Below are positions 43,228-51,902 of a stretch of DNA of 64,000 nt, piece after piece. Both the position numbers and the translations under genes were made by a program. The stretch is from NCBI RefSeq assembly GCF_007827955.1, contig NZ_VITR01000006.1, positions 248,001-312,000 of the forward strand. Direction: 5' to 3'. Under the pieces are notes generated by a model. It had not been told where the DNA came from and ran no database searches. It worked only from the letters and a program-made list of their open reading frames with translations. Numbering within the stretch: position 1 is the first letter of the stretch; every line of letters begins with the position of its first letter. The DNA comes from Nitrospirillum pindoramense. Lineage in GTDB: Bacteria; Pseudomonadota; Alphaproteobacteria; Azospirillales; Azospirillaceae.

Positions 43228-45606
43228 ATGACCGCCCAGCACACGCGCCCGCGCGCCACCTTCGGTCCTCTGGCTCGGTTGGGCTTGCTGGCCGGCCTCT
43301 TCGTCCCCGGGATGGGGACTGCGCAGACCTACGCGCCGGGCTACTCCTCCAGCTGGTGGTCGCAACTGGGCCTGACCAACGCCATTGAGGTGGCGGCCAC
43401 CGGCGGCAGCGGCATCACCATCGGCGTGGTCGATACCGGTGTGGTGGCGACCCAGGCGGACGTCACGGGCCGCGTGTCCACCGCCTCCGCCTGTGCGGCG
43501 CGCACCTTCACCTGCCCCAAGGCCTACACCGACGACAACGGCCACGGTACCGCCACAGCGGCCATCGCCGCCGGCGCCGTCACCAGTTCGGGCGGCGGCA
43601 TGGCCGGGATCGCGCCCAAGGCCACCATCCTGGCGGAAAAGGCGCTGAACGTCGGCGGCAGCGGTAGCGACGTGGATGTCGCCAACGGCATCATCAAGGC
43701 CGCCGACGCCGGCGCCCGGGTCATCAACCTGTCGCTGACCTATCTGCCCACCAGCGCCATCGTCTCCGCCATCAACTACGCGGCCGCCAAGGGGGCGGTG
43801 CTGGTGTTCGCCGGCGGCAACTCCGCGACCGTGCTGAACGGCGGCGCCAACACCGGCGGCCTGTCCGCCGCCGCGCTGGCCCACCTGGCCTTTGCCGGGT
43901 CGGTCAACGGCGCCAACAAGCTGTCCAGCTTTTCCAACACGCCCGGTACCGGATCGGCCATCGCCGGCACCACGCGGGTCAGCTACGCCTCGCTCTGGCT
44001 GATGGCGCCAGGGGAAAGCATCGTCGCGCCCGGCATCCAGTACGGCAGCAACGCCCTGGCCTATTGGAGCGGCACGTCCATGGCGGCGCCCATGGTGTCC
44101 GGCGCCGTCGCCTTGCTGGAGGCGACGTGGCCGGTGCTGTACCGCAACGGCACCGCCACCGCCGTCCTGTTCGCCTCGGCCACCGATATGGGGACCAAGG
44201 GCGTGGACAGCACGTACGGCAACGGCCTGATGAACCTGACGGCGGCGTTCAAGCCGCTGGGAACGCTGTCGGTGGTGCAGGCCAACGGCAAGTCCCTGCC
44301 CGTCACCAGCCTGAGCGGAACGCTGATCACCGGCGGCGCGCTGGGCGCGCTGAACAGCATCAGCGCCCACTTGGCGGCCTATACCGCCTTCGACGGCTAT
44401 CAGCGCAACTTCACCGTCAACCTCAGCGGCCTGGTCGCCAAGCAGCCGGTGTCCGCCTCGTCCATCGTCGCGGCCCTGCCCGCCCCCACAGTGACGACCA
44501 GCAGCAGCAAGTTCGCCGATGGCGGCAGCCTGACGCTGGCCTATACCGGCGATGCCAGCGGTGGCGGCGCCAGCGCGCGGGCCTTCCCGGCCAGCCTGCC
44601 CCTGGCCGGGCGCGAGGGCTATGCCGGCCGCGACGGCTGGGCCCTGGCCTACAGCCAGGGCGGCCTGACGCTCGCCACCGGCAGGGGCTTCCCGGCCTCG
44701 GCATCCTTCGCGCAGGCGCTGTGGGGCGGCGGCACGGCGGTGGCCGACGCCGCCGGCACCCTGGGCGTGTCAACCGCCCTCACTGGTTTGGCCCAGGGCG
44801 GCGGCTTCGCGGCCCTGGGGGCGGATCTGGACGGCTGGCTGGGCCGCGCCCTGGGCGGCGCGCGGCTGGCCGTCAGTTGGTCGGGCGCCTCGGCGCTGGA
44901 TAGCACGGATCGCCGCGACCTGGGCGCCGACTGGAACCCCTGGCGGGGCCCGGTGCTGACGGGGGCCGGCTGGGACCGCCGGGCCGACGCCGTGGCCGCC
45001 GGCCTGAATTGGACCCTGGCACGGGGCTGGACCACCAGCCTGACCGCCAGCCTATTGGATGAACGCGACGGCCTGCTGGGCAGCCGGTATCGCGGCGGCG
45101 GCGTTCTGGGGCTGGGCGACCACAACAACACCGTCTCGGTGGGGGTGGCGACGGCCATGACCCTGTGGCAGGGCGGCAGCCTGATGGTGGATGCCAGCCT
45201 GGCGCGCAGCGCGGCATCGGAAAACGTCCAGGGCGTGGTCAGCGGCATCGGCCCGCTGCTGTCCCGGTCCTACGGCCTGGCGCTGGCCCAGCGCGATGCC
45301 ATCGCGGCGGGCGACAGCCTGACGGCCCTCTGGCGCCGGCCCCTGCGGGTGGTGGCCGGCAGCGCCACCTTGCTGATGACCAGCGTGGACGACCAGGGCT
45401 ACGCCACCACGGTGCCGACCCGGGTTTCCCTGCGACCGGACGGGGCGGAAACCGACATGGCCCTGACCTACGCGGCCCCCGTGGCCACCGGCCGCTGGGG
45501 CCAGGCCCTGACCCTGAACACCAGCCTGGAACTGCGCCAGGACGCCGGCAACATCCGGGGCCTGACCGATCATGTGGCCCGCGTCGGCCTCAACTTCCGA
45601 TTCTAG
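43228..45606 (+). CDS. Subtilisin-like autotransporter serine protease
   Basis: 792 aa. After the signal (LGLLAGLFVPGMGTAQ), an S8 protease domain has the full triad: Asp69 in VVDTGV, His106 in DNGHGTATA and Ser284 in SGTSMAAPMVSG, with Asn in FAGGNS at ~198. Residues ~460-792 resemble an autotransporter barrel: alternating W/G/L strands (WTTSLTASLLDERDGLLG) and the terminal aromatic Phe (LNFRF). A secreted, surface-anchored protease is implied. GGAG lies 7 nt before the ATG at 43228. The substrate is unknown. Confidence 0.92.
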   Translation: MTAQHTRPRATFGPLARLGLLAGLFVPGMGTAQTYAPGYSSSWWSQLGLTNAIEVAATGGSGITIGVVDTGVVATQADVTGRVSTASACAARTFTCPKAYTDDNGHGTATAAIAAGAVTSSGGGMAGIAPKATILAEKALNVGGSGSDVDVANGIIKAADAGARVINLSLTYLPTSAIVSAINYAAAKGAVLVFAGGNSATVLNGGANTGGLSAAALAHLAFAGSVNGANKLSSFSNTPGTGSAIAGTTRVSYASLWLMAPGESIVAPGIQYGSNALAYWSGTSMAAPMVSGAVALLEATWPVLYRNGTATAVLFASATDMGTKGVDSTYGNGLMNLTAAFKPLGTLSVVQANGKSLPVTSLSGTLITGGALGALNSISAHLAAYTAFDGYQRNFTVNLSGLVAKQPVSASSIVAALPAPTVTTSSSKFADGGSLTLAYTGDASGGGASARAFPASLPLAGREGYAGRDGWALAYSQGGLTLATGRGFPASASFAQALWGGGTAVADAAGTLGVSTALTGLAQGGGFAALGADLDGWLGRALGGARLAVSWSGASALDSTDRRDLGADWNPWRGPVLTGAGWDRRADAVAAGLNWTLARGWTTSLTASLLDERDGLLGSRYRGGGVLGLGDHNNTVSVGVATAMTLWQGGSLMVDASLARSAASENVQGVVSGIGPLLSRSYGLALAQRDAIAAGDSLTALWRRPLRVVAGSATLLMTSVDDQGYATTVPTRVSLRPDGAETDMALTYAAPVATGRWGQALTLNTSLELRQDAGNIRGLTDHVARVGLNFRF

Positions 45607-45724
45607 GGACGGGGTTCGCCAGTCCGGTCCTGTGAAATTCAGGTGTCAAGGTGACCGGGCGCACATCCGGCGCGCGGCGGCTCCGTATCTTGGCCGACAT
45701 TCCAACCTTGATCGGAGCGCACCC

Positions 45725-46231
45725 ATGTCGCTTTCCATGTACCAGGCGTCCGTGCCGGTGTTCCTGCGCCTTCTGGGCAACCTGTCGGCCATCCTGGAAA
45801 AGGCCCAGGCCCATGCCGAGGCCAAGAAGATCGACCCGTCGGTGTTCGTGAACGCCCGCCTGGCCCCCGACATGCACCCCCTGGCCCGCCAGATTCAGAT
45901 CGCCAGCGATGCTGCCAAGGGCGCGGTCGCCCGCCTTGCCGGCATTGAAGTCCCCAGCTTCCCCGATACTGAAACCACCTTCGCCGACCTGCAGGCCCGT
46001 ATCGCCAAGACGGTGGACTTCCTGAAGAGCGTGACCCCGGCCCAGGTCGACGGCAGTGAGGAGCGCACCGTCACCCTGAAGATCCGGGGTGAGGACATGC
46101 ATTTCCCTGGCCAGGCCTTCCTGCTGTTCTTCGCCACGCCCAACTTCTATTTCCATGTCACCACCGCCTACGACATCCTGCGTCACAACGGCGTGGAGCT
46201 GGGCAAGATGGACTTCCTGGGCCGGTCGTAA
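45725..46231 (+). CDS. DUF1993 domain protein
   Basis: 168 aa, almost all helical. Family features: SMYQASVPVFLRLLGNLSAILEKAQ at the start, FADLQARIAKTVDFLKSVTP, LKIRGEDMHFPGQAFLLFFATPNFYFHVTTAY, and IPxG-like GVELGKMDFLG at the end. This resembles DinB-like four-helix bundles, but no metal-ligand set is obvious beyond His in FHVTTAYDILRHNG. Function unknown; relatives are found in many proteobacteria and fungi. GAGCG precedes the ATG. It has its own terminator. Confidence 0.88.
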   Translation: MSLSMYQASVPVFLRLLGNLSAILEKAQAHAEAKKIDPSVFVNARLAPDMHPLARQIQIASDAAKGAVARLAGIEVPSFPDTETTFADLQARIAKTVDFLKSVTPAQVDGSEERTVTLKIRGEDMHFPGQAFLLFFATPNFYFHVTTAYDILRHNGVELGKMDFLGRS

Positions 46232-46257
46232 ACGACATCCAAGGATTTCCCCAGTAG

Positions 46258-46287
46258 AAGGCGGCGTCCCCAGGGCGCCGCCTTTTT
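46258..46287 (+). terminator. Rho-independent terminator of the DUF1993 gene
   Basis: Nine-bp arms AAGGCGGCG and CGCCGCCTT around TCCCCAGGG, followed by five T. It starts 27 nt after the stop at 46231. Confidence 0.9.
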
Positions 46288-46379
46288 CTTGACCGCGCTT
46301 TATGGGCAGCAGGCTACTGCCATATTCTGTCAGTATACTCTGTCATGGTCCTTCCGACACCAACCCCGGGAGGCCCCGA

Positions 46380-46994
46380 ATGCTCACCTTCTTCCACTGC
46401 CCGCACACCCGCTCCTCCAGCATCCACTATCTGCTGGAGGAGCTGGGCGTCGCCTATGAGACCGAGATCATCGACATCCATGCCCAGGGGGGCGCTTCGG
46501 AAAGCTATCGCACCGTCCAGCCGCACAAGAAGGTGCCAGCCATCCGCCACGCCACGGCCAAAGGCGATGTGGTGGTCACGGAACGCGCGGCTATCACCCT
46601 CTACCTGGCCGACGCCTTTCCGCGGGCGGGCCTGGCCCCCGCCCTGGACGATCCGCGCCGCGGCCCCTACCTGACCAGTGTCGTTTACGTCGACGCCGTG
46701 GCGGATCCCTGCCTGGTGGCGCACCTGAACCAATGGCAGTACGAGGGCAAGGGGGCGGCCTTCGGCACCTTCGCGGACATGGTGGCGAACCTGGAACGCA
46801 CCTTGACCACCCACGCTTACGCCGTCGGCGACCGCTTCACCGCCGCCGACACCCAGTGGGGCGTCATGCTGTACTGGGCCATGGACGTCATGGGCCTGTT
46901 CCAGGACAAGCCGATCTTCCGCGCCTATCTCAACCGTCTGGCCAACCGCCCGGCCTTCCAACGCTTCGCCAAGGCCATGGCGGCGGCGGCCTGA
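46380..46994 (+). CDS. Glutathione S-transferase family protein
   Basis: 204 aa. The thioredoxin-fold N-terminal domain begins LTFFHCPHTRSSSIHYLLEEL; Ser in the SSS stretch may be the catalytic residue of a beta- or theta-like GST. The cis-Pro region is KKVPAIR, then VVTERAAITLYLADAFP (glutathione gamma-Glu contact). The helical C-terminal half has FTAADTQWGVMLYW. GGGAGG lies 6 nt before the ATG at 46380. It conjugates or reduces electrophiles or peroxides. A TATACT is visible at 46334-46339 within two CTGTCA repeats, possibly the -10 element. Confidence 0.92.
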   Translation: MLTFFHCPHTRSSSIHYLLEELGVAYETEIIDIHAQGGASESYRTVQPHKKVPAIRHATAKGDVVVTERAAITLYLADAFPRAGLAPALDDPRRGPYLTSVVYVDAVADPCLVAHLNQWQYEGKGAAFGTFADMVANLERTLTTHAYAVGDRFTAADTQWGVMLYWAMDVMGLFQDKPIFRAYLNRLANRPAFQRFAKAMAAAA

Positions 46995-47019
46995 TCAAGG
47001 GACAGGCGGAGCGCCGCTT

Positions 47020-48168
47020 CTAAAGGTCAACCTCGCGGCCCCGGTTGGAAATGCGATCGGGGTCGAAATTCTCACCACCAGAAAGTGTTTCAGGGAACGG
47101 CACCAGAGGACCGCCCTCTTGCGCGAGATGGCGCTGGATAAAGGCGATGCTTTCCCGAGTGGAACGATCAGGGTCCTGTTTCAGGCGGGCCAGCAACGGC
47201 CGCCACTCTTCCCAAACAGCCCCTTTTTCGCGACCCAACGCCTGGGCCAAGGTCGCTGCCACCAAGCGGCGCACAACCACGGACCGATCCCTAGCGGCTT
47301 GTTCCAGATAGTAGGTTTTGGACGCCGGACGGACGATAGGCCTGGTCGCGTACAACGGAACCGAGCGGAAGATATTGAACGGCTTATTGATCATTTCCCG
47401 ACGCCAGCCGTCCGGCCACGCGGCCCGCCCTTCTATCAGCGTGTGCAAGGCCACCATACGCACGATGGGCTGAACCGCATTCGTGGCCAGGAAAGGTAAA
47501 TGGCCATCCATGTATGGCTGACGCAAAGCCTGGCGCAGCACGCTGCCTGCGGGCCCATGGGTGGCGCCGCATATCCGACGGGCCAGGGCATCGGCCATTT
47601 CCGGTCTCATGAGGAACAGGTTTTCCGGGTCGCATTGCGGTTCAAGCCGCCACCGGCCCCATGTCAGCGTGCGGGTCAGCAGGAAGAAGCCGGTATCCGC
47701 GACGGTCGCCATATCCATTAGGGGGACCGTACGCGCCATGCAGTCCCTTGCCGCCGCCCGCACCTCCGCGACCCAGTCATTCATCTGGTAGGCCACAGCC
47801 GTCAGCCAGAGCGGACCCGGCACCTTACCCTCGATTTTCCGCAGGGCCGCCTCGCGGATGTACCCGCTATGGTGAAACAAGAACAGGTATTCCAGGCGCG
47901 GGGTAGCATGCAGTAAGGCATGCATGTCCTCAGGGCGCCACCACCATTGCCACGCTTTCTGCCTGTGTGGCGGCGAGACCGTGCCCAGCAGACGCCGGAT
48001 ATGCTCTCGCACCGATAGCACATGATGGGGGGGAAGGGTCGATAGAGCGGCAACCGCTGCCGCGACACTTCGGGGAAGCACCCGCCCCTGCCGCAACCCG
48101 AGCACCACCTGATCCAGGATGTCCGCCACTGCAGACGGTAATGTCCACTGAGCCATCAGCCCCCTCAT
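47020..48168 (-). CDS. HEAT-like alpha-solenoid protein, function unknown
   Basis: 382 aa, almost entirely helical, built from repeat-like segments such as [28 protein letters not shown] and [19 protein letters not shown]. These resemble HEAT repeats of a family with a conserved NDWVxxVR motif. No catalytic motif, signal peptide or membrane helix is seen. The ATG at 48168 overlaps the TGA of the amidohydrolase gene (ATGA), so translation is coupled. A peptide-degrading operon (iaaA, amidohydrolase) therefore ends in a protein-binding scaffold. Its partner is unknown. Confidence 0.75.
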   Translation of the reverse strand: MRGLMAQWTLPSAVADILDQVVLGLRQGRVLPRSVAAAVAALSTLPPHHVLSVREHIRRLLGTVSPPHRQKAWQWWWRPEDMHALLHATPRLEYLFLFHHSGYIREAALRKIEGKVPGPLWLTAVAYQMNDWVAEVRAAARDCMARTVPLMDMATVADTGFFLLTRTLTWGRWRLEPQCDPENLFLMRPEMADALARRICGATHGPAGSVLRQALRQPYMDGHLPFLATNAVQPIVRMVALHTLIEGRAAWPDGWRREMINKPFNIFRSVPLYATRPIVRPASKTYYLEQAARDRSVVVRRLVAATLAQALGREKGAVWEEWRPLLARLKQDPDRSTRESIAFIQRHLAQEGGPLVPFPETLSGGENFDPDRISNRGREVDL

Positions 48169-49469
48169 GGCTTCCGAACCACCACCCCACCCTTCATGAC
48201 GAAGACGACCTTGGCCACGGCGTCGATGTCCTGGGTGGGATCGCCGGTCACGGCCACCAGGTCGGCCAGCAGGCCGGGGTGGATGCGGCCAAAATGGTCG
48301 GCCTGTCCCAGGATGCGGGCGTTGGTGGCGGTGGCGGCCGTCAGCGCCTGGGCCGGGGTCATGCCGTAGCGCACCATCCACACCAGCTCGCGCGCGTTCT
48401 CGCCATGGGCGAAGACGCCCACGTCGCTGCCGCAGCCGATGGTGACCCCCGCCTTCAGCGCCCGCCGGAAAGCGGCCTCCGCTGCCTGCATGGCCGGCGT
48501 GGGCGGGGACTGACCGGGGACGTAGCCCTTGAAATAGCGGCTGGTGGCCTCCGGTGCCGTCAAGGTGGGCAGATAGGCGACGCCGCGCTTGGCCATTTCC
48601 CGGAAGGTGGCATCAGTGCCGCCATAGCCGTGCTCGATGGTGTCAACGCCGGCGAGCACGGCCCGGCGCATGCCCTCATCCGACGTGGCGTGCGCCGCCA
48701 CCGGACGGCCGGTGTCATGGGCGGCGGCGATCAAGGCCGCCATCTCCGCCTGGCTGAAGGTGGGGCGGGTACCGCCGTCCGGTCCGGTGCGGTAATCGGC
48801 GTAGAACTTGATCCAATCGGCACCCCGCGCCGCCTGGCCACGGGCGGCGGCGGCAACCGCCGCCTCCCCGCTCGCCTCCTCCGCCCCCTGGGGCAGGTCC
48901 ATGTCCTCGCGGAACTTGGCGACGGAGGGGCCATAGGCGCCGCTGGCCACGATGGCGCGGGTGGCGACGAACAGGCGGGGGCCGGGGACGAGGCCATCCT
49001 CGATGGCCTTCTTCAGGCCGACGTCGGCATAGCCCGCCCCCTCCGTGCCCAGGTCGCGCAGGGTGGTGAAGCCCGCCATCAGGGTGACCGTCGCCTGCCG
49101 CCCCGCCCGCAAGGTGCGGTAGGACAGGCTTTCGCGCAGCACCTGATCGTCCCACGGCGCCTCGTTATAGGGATGCAGGAACAGGTGGGAATGCAGGTCG
49201 ATCAGGCCGGGCAGCAGGGTGGCGTCCGGCAGGTCCAGCACCGGCACCCCCGCCGGCGCGCCCAGCGACGCCTCCGGCCCCACCGCCTGGATGTGATCGC
49301 CCCGCACCAGCACGGCCCAGCCGGCACGGGGGGCCATCTCCTCCGCCGTCCAGACCCGGGCCGGGCGGATCAGCAGGGACGCCTCATCCGCCCAGGCCGC
49401 CAGCGGCATCACGGCGAGGCAAATGGCGGCGCAGGCCGCGAGCAGCCCCCTTGGAGTGAACCGGCGCAT
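48165..49469 (-). CDS. Exported amidohydrolase (imidazolonepropionase/Xaa-Pro-type family)
   Basis: 434 aa. A signal peptide ([19 protein letters not shown]) exports it. Metal ligands of the amidohydrolase superfamily are clear: HSH in LIDLHSHLF, Lys in ADWIKFYAD, His in PVAAHATSD, His in TIEHGYGG, and Asp in IGCGSDVG. Such enzymes cleave amide or peptide bonds with one or two zinc ions; relatives act on Xaa-Pro or N-terminal residues. It lies 4 bp downstream of the iaaA stop and overlaps the HEAT gene by 4 nt. The ATG at 49469 is preferred; the frame extends 15 codons further into iaaA. Confidence 0.92.
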   Translation of the reverse strand: MRRFTPRGLLAACAAICLAVMPLAAWADEASLLIRPARVWTAEEMAPRAGWAVLVRGDHIQAVGPEASLGAPAGVPVLDLPDATLLPGLIDLHSHLFLHPYNEAPWDDQVLRESLSYRTLRAGRQATVTLMAGFTTLRDLGTEGAGYADVGLKKAIEDGLVPGPRLFVATRAIVASGAYGPSVAKFREDMDLPQGAEEASGEAAVAAAARGQAARGADWIKFYADYRTGPDGGTRPTFSQAEMAALIAAAHDTGRPVAAHATSDEGMRRAVLAGVDTIEHGYGGTDATFREMAKRGVAYLPTLTAPEATSRYFKGYVPGQSPPTPAMQAAEAAFRRALKAGVTIGCGSDVGVFAHGENARELVWMVRYGMTPAQALTAATATNARILGQADHFGRIHPGLLADLVAVTGDPTQDIDAVAKVVFVMKGGVVVRKP

Positions 49470-49473
49470 GGCG

Positions 49474-50586
49474 TCAGGGCTCGTTCTTGGGGTGGGCCTT
49501 GGCGGCGCCCTCATCCTTGAAGATGCCGAATTCCGGCGTGCCGCCCTGCTTCACCCGGATGCGGTACATGCCGCTGGTGTTGAAGCCCCAGGCCAGCGTG
49601 CCGTCGGGCGCGGCGGCGATAACGCCGCCGTCGCCGCCCAGGGCCGTCAGCCGGTGCTGGATGACCTCATCCACCGCCACCTGCAGCTTCATATGTCTGT
49701 ACTGTACCAGGGCGCAGATCTCGCGCGCCACCGTCAGGCGGATGAAATACTCACCGGACCCGGTGGCGGAAACGGCGCAGGACTGGTTGGAGGCATAGGT
49801 GCCGGCGCCGATGATGGGGCTGTCGCCGATACGGCCTGGCCGCTTGGCCGTCATGCCGCCGGTGGAGGTGGCGGCGGCCACGTTGCCCTGGGCGTCCACG
49901 GCCACGGCGCCCACGGTGCCGAAGCGATGGGCGTCCGCCGGCTCGAAGTTCCGCAACTCCAGCAGGGTGTGCTTGTCCGGTTCCGGTGGGGCGCCCGCCG
50001 GGCGCGGCGGCACGGGCAGGCCCTTGTCCGTCAGTTCCTTGACCAGCGCCTGCCAGCGCCGCTCGGTGAAGAACCAGGCGGGGTCGGCTTGTTCCAGGCC
50101 CGCCTCCTTGGAAAAGGCGTCCGCGCCCTCGCCCGCCAGCATTACATGCGGCGTCTTTTCCATGACGGCGCGGGCCAGGCTGATGGGGTGGCGGGTATGG
50201 GTGACGGTCGCGACGGATCCCGCCTTCAGGGTGGCGCCATCCATGATGGCGGCGTCCATCTCGTTGCGGCCAGCGGCGGTGAAGACGGCACCCCGGCCGG
50301 CGTTGAACAGAGGATCATCCTCCAGCACCTTCACCGCGGCCTCGACCGCGTCCACCGCCGTGCCGCCGGATTTCAGCACGGCGGTGCCGGCCTCCAGCGC
50401 CGCGGTCATGCCGGCCTGGTAGGCGGCGGCGACCTCTGGCGTCAGCTTGGCGGGATCGACGGTGCCGGCGCCGCCGTGCAGTTCCATGGCCCAAGGGCGT
50501 GCCTTTTCCGCCGCCAGGGCGGTGCCGCCCAACAGCGCCCAACCCAACGCCGCGCCCGCCAGCAGCCGTGCCCCGTTCGCCCCCAT
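49474..50586 (-). CDS. iaaA: Isoaspartyl peptidase / plant-type L-asparaginase, exported
   Basis: 370 aa. A signal peptide ([19 protein letters not shown]) precedes an Ntn-hydrolase. The chain cleaves itself before Thr224 in [11 protein letters not shown], making the N-terminal nucleophile; the [26 protein letters not shown] block is diagnostic. The N-terminal part has ELHGGAGT and NAGRGAVFT. It releases Asp from beta-Asp dipeptides, or Asp from Asn. It is the first gene of a three-gene operon with an amidohydrolase and a HEAT-like protein, implying periplasmic peptide recycling. Confidence 0.94.
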   Translation of the reverse strand: MGANGARLLAGAALGWALLGGTALAAEKARPWAMELHGGAGTVDPAKLTPEVAAAYQAGMTAALEAGTAVLKSGGTAVDAVEAAVKVLEDDPLFNAGRGAVFTAAGRNEMDAAIMDGATLKAGSVATVTHTRHPISLARAVMEKTPHVMLAGEGADAFSKEAGLEQADPAWFFTERRWQALVKELTDKGLPVPPRPAGAPPEPDKHTLLELRNFEPADAHRFGTVGAVAVDAQGNVAAATSTGGMTAKRPGRIGDSPIIGAGTYASNQSCAVSATGSGEYFIRLTVAREICALVQYRHMKLQVAVDEVIQHRLTALGGDGGVIAAAPDGTLAWGFNTSGMYRIRVKQGGTPEFGIFKDEGAAKAHPKNEP

Positions 50587-50690
50587 ATGCCCCTCCGTCC
50601 AACGCCGTATCTTCTGCCGCCCCCCGCAAGAGGGGGCTGACGATAGTCCCGCAAAACGGATAAAGGATAAAGACCCAGCCGTCGGAACGG

Positions 50691-51140
50691 TTAGCCGGTG
50701 GCCAGGCGGTCGCGCGCGCTCATGAACGGGCCCGTGGGCGGGCGGGCGTCAGCGAAGGCGCCAAAGCCGATGGGCCGGGGCATGTTGACGTAGATGGCCT
50801 CCATCCCGCCTTGGCGCCGGTAGGTCTCATGCCAGAAGCCGGCACCGCTGTCCTTGGCCAGGAAGTCCCGCCACCAGGTGCGGTGGGGTTCGCTGCGGGT
50901 GAAGCGCTCCAGGCTGTCCAGGTCGCGCCAGTATTGCCGCATGCCGATATGGCGCAGGCCGTAGATGACCTGCTCATGCGCCAGCAGGCCCTCGGGAAAG
51001 TCCCGGGCGATGCGGGTCAGACCCCGGCCCAGGCGCATCAGGCCGAGAAGGCCCCGCAGGCTGTTCACATGAAAACCCAGGTAGATTACGACCAGGTCCG
51101 GATAGGCGGACAGGTCGACCGAGGCGCGGCGCTGTTGCAT
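50691..51140 (-). CDS. DUF4188 family protein
   Basis: 149 aa. The dimeric alpha/beta-barrel fold is suggested by LVVIYLGFHVNSLRGLLGLMRLG, GLLAHEQVIYGLRHIGMRQYWRDLDSLERF and RTWWRDFLAKDSGAGFWHETY, then AIYVNMPRPIGF. Such proteins look like heme-free monooxygenase or aldoxime-related folds, but an activity is not established. It is divergent from a TetR regulator, with two operator-like repeats between, so it is probably the regulated gene. No signal peptide. Confidence 0.85.
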   Translation of the reverse strand: MQQRRASVDLSAYPDLVVIYLGFHVNSLRGLLGLMRLGRGLTRIARDFPEGLLAHEQVIYGLRHIGMRQYWRDLDSLERFTRSEPHRTWWRDFLAKDSGAGFWHETYRRQGGMEAIYVNMPRPIGFGAFADARPPTGPFMSARDRLATG

Positions 51141-51157
51141 GGCACCCTCACGATGAA

Positions 51158-51172
51158 GTTTACTGCGTAAAC
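51158..51172. promoter_or_regulatory. Operator-like inverted repeat 1 (DUF4188/TetR)
   Basis: GTTTAC-TGC-GTAAAC, perfect 6-bp arms, 18 bp from the DUF4188 start. Confidence 0.65.
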
Positions 51173-51192
51173 ATGAGGCATCTAAAACGAGG

Positions 51193-51858
51193 ATGTTTAC
51201 AGTGTCAACAGAGAAGGCGGGCTATCATCACGGCAACCTGCGCGAAACCCTGGTGCGCACCGCCCTGACCCTGCTGGAGGAAAGCGGGGTGGAGGCGCTG
51301 AGCCTGCGCGCGGCGGCACGGGGTGCCGGCGTGTCGGCCATGGCGCCCTATCGCCATTTCGCCGACAAGGCCGCCCTGTTGGCGGCGGTGGCGGACCAGG
51401 GATATGCGGACCTGCGCGACCGGCTGGCTGCAGCCGACACCCAGGCGGACCCGCGCCAGGCCTTGGTGGAACAGGGTGTCGCCTACGTGCGCTTCGCCTG
51501 TGAGCGCCCGGCCTTGTTCCGCCTGATGTTGGGGGCGCCGTCCGCGGGCGCGGCCCCTGGACCCAAGGCCCCTGCCCACCAGCCCCCTGGCCCCCAGCCC
51601 CCCGGCCCCAAGAAGACCGCCGGCAGCGGCTATGACATCCTGTCGGCCCGGGTGGCCGGGCTGGTCGCGGAGGACCGGCGCGATACCGCTGTGGTCGCGG
51701 CCTGGTCCCTGGTGCATGGCTTGGCCTGCCTGGCGGTGGACGGCCGCCTGCACGGCATGCCGGGGGGGATGGCGGCGCCCGAGGCCTTGGCTCGGCAGGT
51801 GACCAGCCTGTTCACCGCCGGTCTGGTCGCCGCCAGACCGCCGTCCGTAAGTGCCTGA
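51193..51858 (+). CDS. TetR-family regulator with WHG C-terminal domain
   Basis: 221 aa. HTH: ALTLLEESGVEALSLRAA and AGVSAMAPYRHFADKAALLAAV (recognition helix and the YRHF motif of TetR). The C-terminal domain has FACERPALFRLMLG, a long Pro/Gly-rich insertion (~115-140), then WSLVHGLACLAVDG, the WHG pattern. ATG 51193 is used, but GTG 51202 has a better-spaced GAGG. The start region overlaps an imperfect operator, so it is probably autoregulated along with the divergent DUF4188 gene. Confidence 0.9.
   Translation: MFTVSTEKAGYHHGNLRETLVRTALTLLEESGVEALSLRAAARGAGVSAMAPYRHFADKAALLAAVADQGYADLRDRLAAADTQADPRQALVEQGVAYVRFACERPALFRLMLGAPSAGAAPGPKAPAHQPPGPQPPGPKKTAGSGYDILSARVAGLVAEDRRDTAVVAAWSLVHGLACLAVDGRLHGMPGGMAAPEALARQVTSLFTAGLVAARPPSVSA
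51195..51209. promoter_or_regulatory. Operator-like inverted repeat 2 (over the TetR start)
   Basis: GTTTAC-AGT-GTCAAC, one mismatch from perfect. Its centre is 37 bp (3.5 turns) from repeat 1. Confidence 0.5.
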
Positions 51859-51902
51859 AGCCTGGACGCCTGAAGCCTGGACGGGGGCGGCCCCCGCAGG
51901 CG

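Noticed and set aside
42954-43259. A 101-codon minus-strand frame between DAHP synthase and subtilase
   Set aside because: No convincing ribosome-binding site or family; it is not rich in Phe, Tyr or Trp, so it is not a credible leader peptide.
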